This document shows, in pieces, positions 63,541-64,000 of a stretch of 64,000 nucleotides of DNA. Location of the stretch: positions 70,008 to 134,007 of the forward strand of contig JALHMY010000001.1 of assembly GCA_022843805.1 (NCBI GenBank). The letters are read 5' to 3'. This DNA comes from Fuerstiella sp. (GTDB lineage Bacteria; Planctomycetota; Planctomycetia; Planctomycetales; Planctomycetaceae). The notes beneath the pieces were generated by a model that did no database searches, was not told the DNA's origin, and saw nothing but the letters and a program-made list of their open reading frames with translations. Position 1 is the first letter of the stretch, and each line of letters opens with the position of its first letter. A program made the translations under genes and the position numbers.

Positions 63541-63886
63541 GGATGTTTGCCTTTCGTATCACTTCTGCCGTCTGCTTTACTCTTGCAATCGCTTCTGTTC
63601 AGCTTCCGCGGACGTGTGATCGAGCATCAGCAAACTCTCTTGCTCCGATTCTTCTTCCTATGTTTCCCTTCTTCACCAATTCGGAAAAACGGTTTAGAAT
63701 GTATCGATTTTGCTTCAGCAGGATTTTTCTTTGAAAAATCGCTGATGTTTCCGCAGGACTTTCACTGCGTTCGCTGAAAGTATTCTTTTGACGACTTAAT
63801 TTGGCTGGCGCTTCTGAGTGTTTGTCACCGCCTGGTTTCGCCAAAAGATCAGGTTTTTACCACTGACTGGAAGAGGATCTTCTGTC
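63541..63886. promoter_or_regulatory. Divergent region upstream of cheA
   Basis: 346 bp between cheA (minus) and a partial gene (plus). A perfect 8-bp inverted repeat, 63722-63729 with 63733-63740 (GATTTTTC and its complement), could be an operator or a small stem. No gene is convincing here; the 81-codon minus-strand frame at 63599-63844 has no recognisable features. GAGGA at 63873-63877 serves the following gene. Confidence 0.4.
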
Positions 63887-64000
63887 TTGAGTAAGATTTC
63901 ATTGAAGGCTGGCGATTTAGTCATTTACACGATGCCCAAACGGAGTCGGCACCCGGGCCCACGGGCCCGCGCCATTCATCCCGCTCAGCTGGGTGACGAT
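63887..64000 (+). CDS. Partial planctomycete-type small protein, cut by the window end
   Basis: A 38-codon partial frame from TTG 63887, with GAGGA nine bases upstream, open to the last base of the window. It begins MSKISLKAGDLVIYTMPKRS and continues HPGPRARAIHPAQLGDD. The pattern (L.aGDlViY..pK.S.HPGPRA..I.PA..GD) looks like a conserved small planctomycete protein I have seen, probably about 80-100 residues long, with no known function. It is transcribed away from cheA. Confidence 0.55.
   Translation, partial: MSKISLKAGDLVIYTMPKRSRHPGPRARAIHPAQLGDD

Noticed and set aside
63599-63844. An 81-codon minus-strand frame upstream of cheA
   Set aside because: It has no domain, an unlikely composition and lies across the inverted repeat in the cheA promoter region.

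Overview
The window comes from a bacterium of the phylum Planctomycetota. The evidence is the gene content: two DUF1559 pilin-like genes, each followed by a small lipoprotein gene; two DUF1501 Tat-exported proteins; PQQ-type propeller proteins; a CRTAC1/ASPIC-UnbV protein; a Gfo/Idh/MocA oxidoreductase next to a DoxX-like protein; and several families of long palindromic repeats. No rRNA, tRNA, CRISPR array or complete insertion sequence was recognised. Base composition looks even by eye, so there is no obvious large foreign island.

Layout. 1-3.3 kb: a Fbp-type substrate-binding protein and permease, with a palindromic element at the 5' end of the first gene, then a DinB-fold protein. 3.3-7.6 kb (minus): Tat-type Gfo/Idh/MocA oxidoreductase, DoxX-like protein and ApbE flavin transferase. 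8-13 kb: an LTxxQ periplasmic protein with a clear terminator, a dead VapC fragment, and a minus-strand run of DUF1559, lipoprotein, polytopic membrane protein and TPR membrane protein. 13.4-19.8 kb (plus): three genes joined by 4-bp overlaps, encoding a giant PQQ/methyltransferase-like/chitobiase-like fusion, an ASPIC/FG-GAP protein and a TPR protein. 20-24.5 kb: second DUF1559 and lipoprotein pair, a serine beta-lactamase-family hydrolase, tandem GC-rich repeats and an exported TIM-barrel protein. 24.8-28.3 kb: a compact three-gene cassette with a GHKL ATPase, an unrecognised protein and a DUF6339-like protein, which is the best candidate for an undescribed, possibly defence-related, system. 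28.3-40.7 kb: PilZ, a disordered membrane-anchored protein, an MFS transporter, DUF1501 and PQQ genes, a second repeat cluster, a nucleotidyltransferase-like remnant and an NHL-repeat protein. 41-47.4 kb: ABC ATPase, permease and a large membrane partner, then a five-bladed-propeller glycosidase-like protein.

47.5-63.5 kb is one long minus-strand chemosensory locus. In transcription order it reads cheA, cheW, four MCP genes (one with a c-type heme motif, two sharing a nearly identical 664-bp signalling segment), cheY, HDOD, cheB, cheR, cheX, a second cheY, a small protein with an ExxN motif like the CheC/CheX phosphatases, and an exported trypsin-like/TPR protein. CheA and CheW would couple the MCPs to the two CheY proteins, CheR and CheB would adapt the receptors, and CheX (perhaps also the ExxN protein) would dephosphorylate CheY. 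No flagellar or pilus motor genes lie in the window, so the output is unknown. A partial plus-strand gene starts at 63887 and runs off the end.

Protein family calls come from motifs and remembered family patterns, with no database search. Start sites were chosen from signal peptides, ribosome-binding sites and overlaps.
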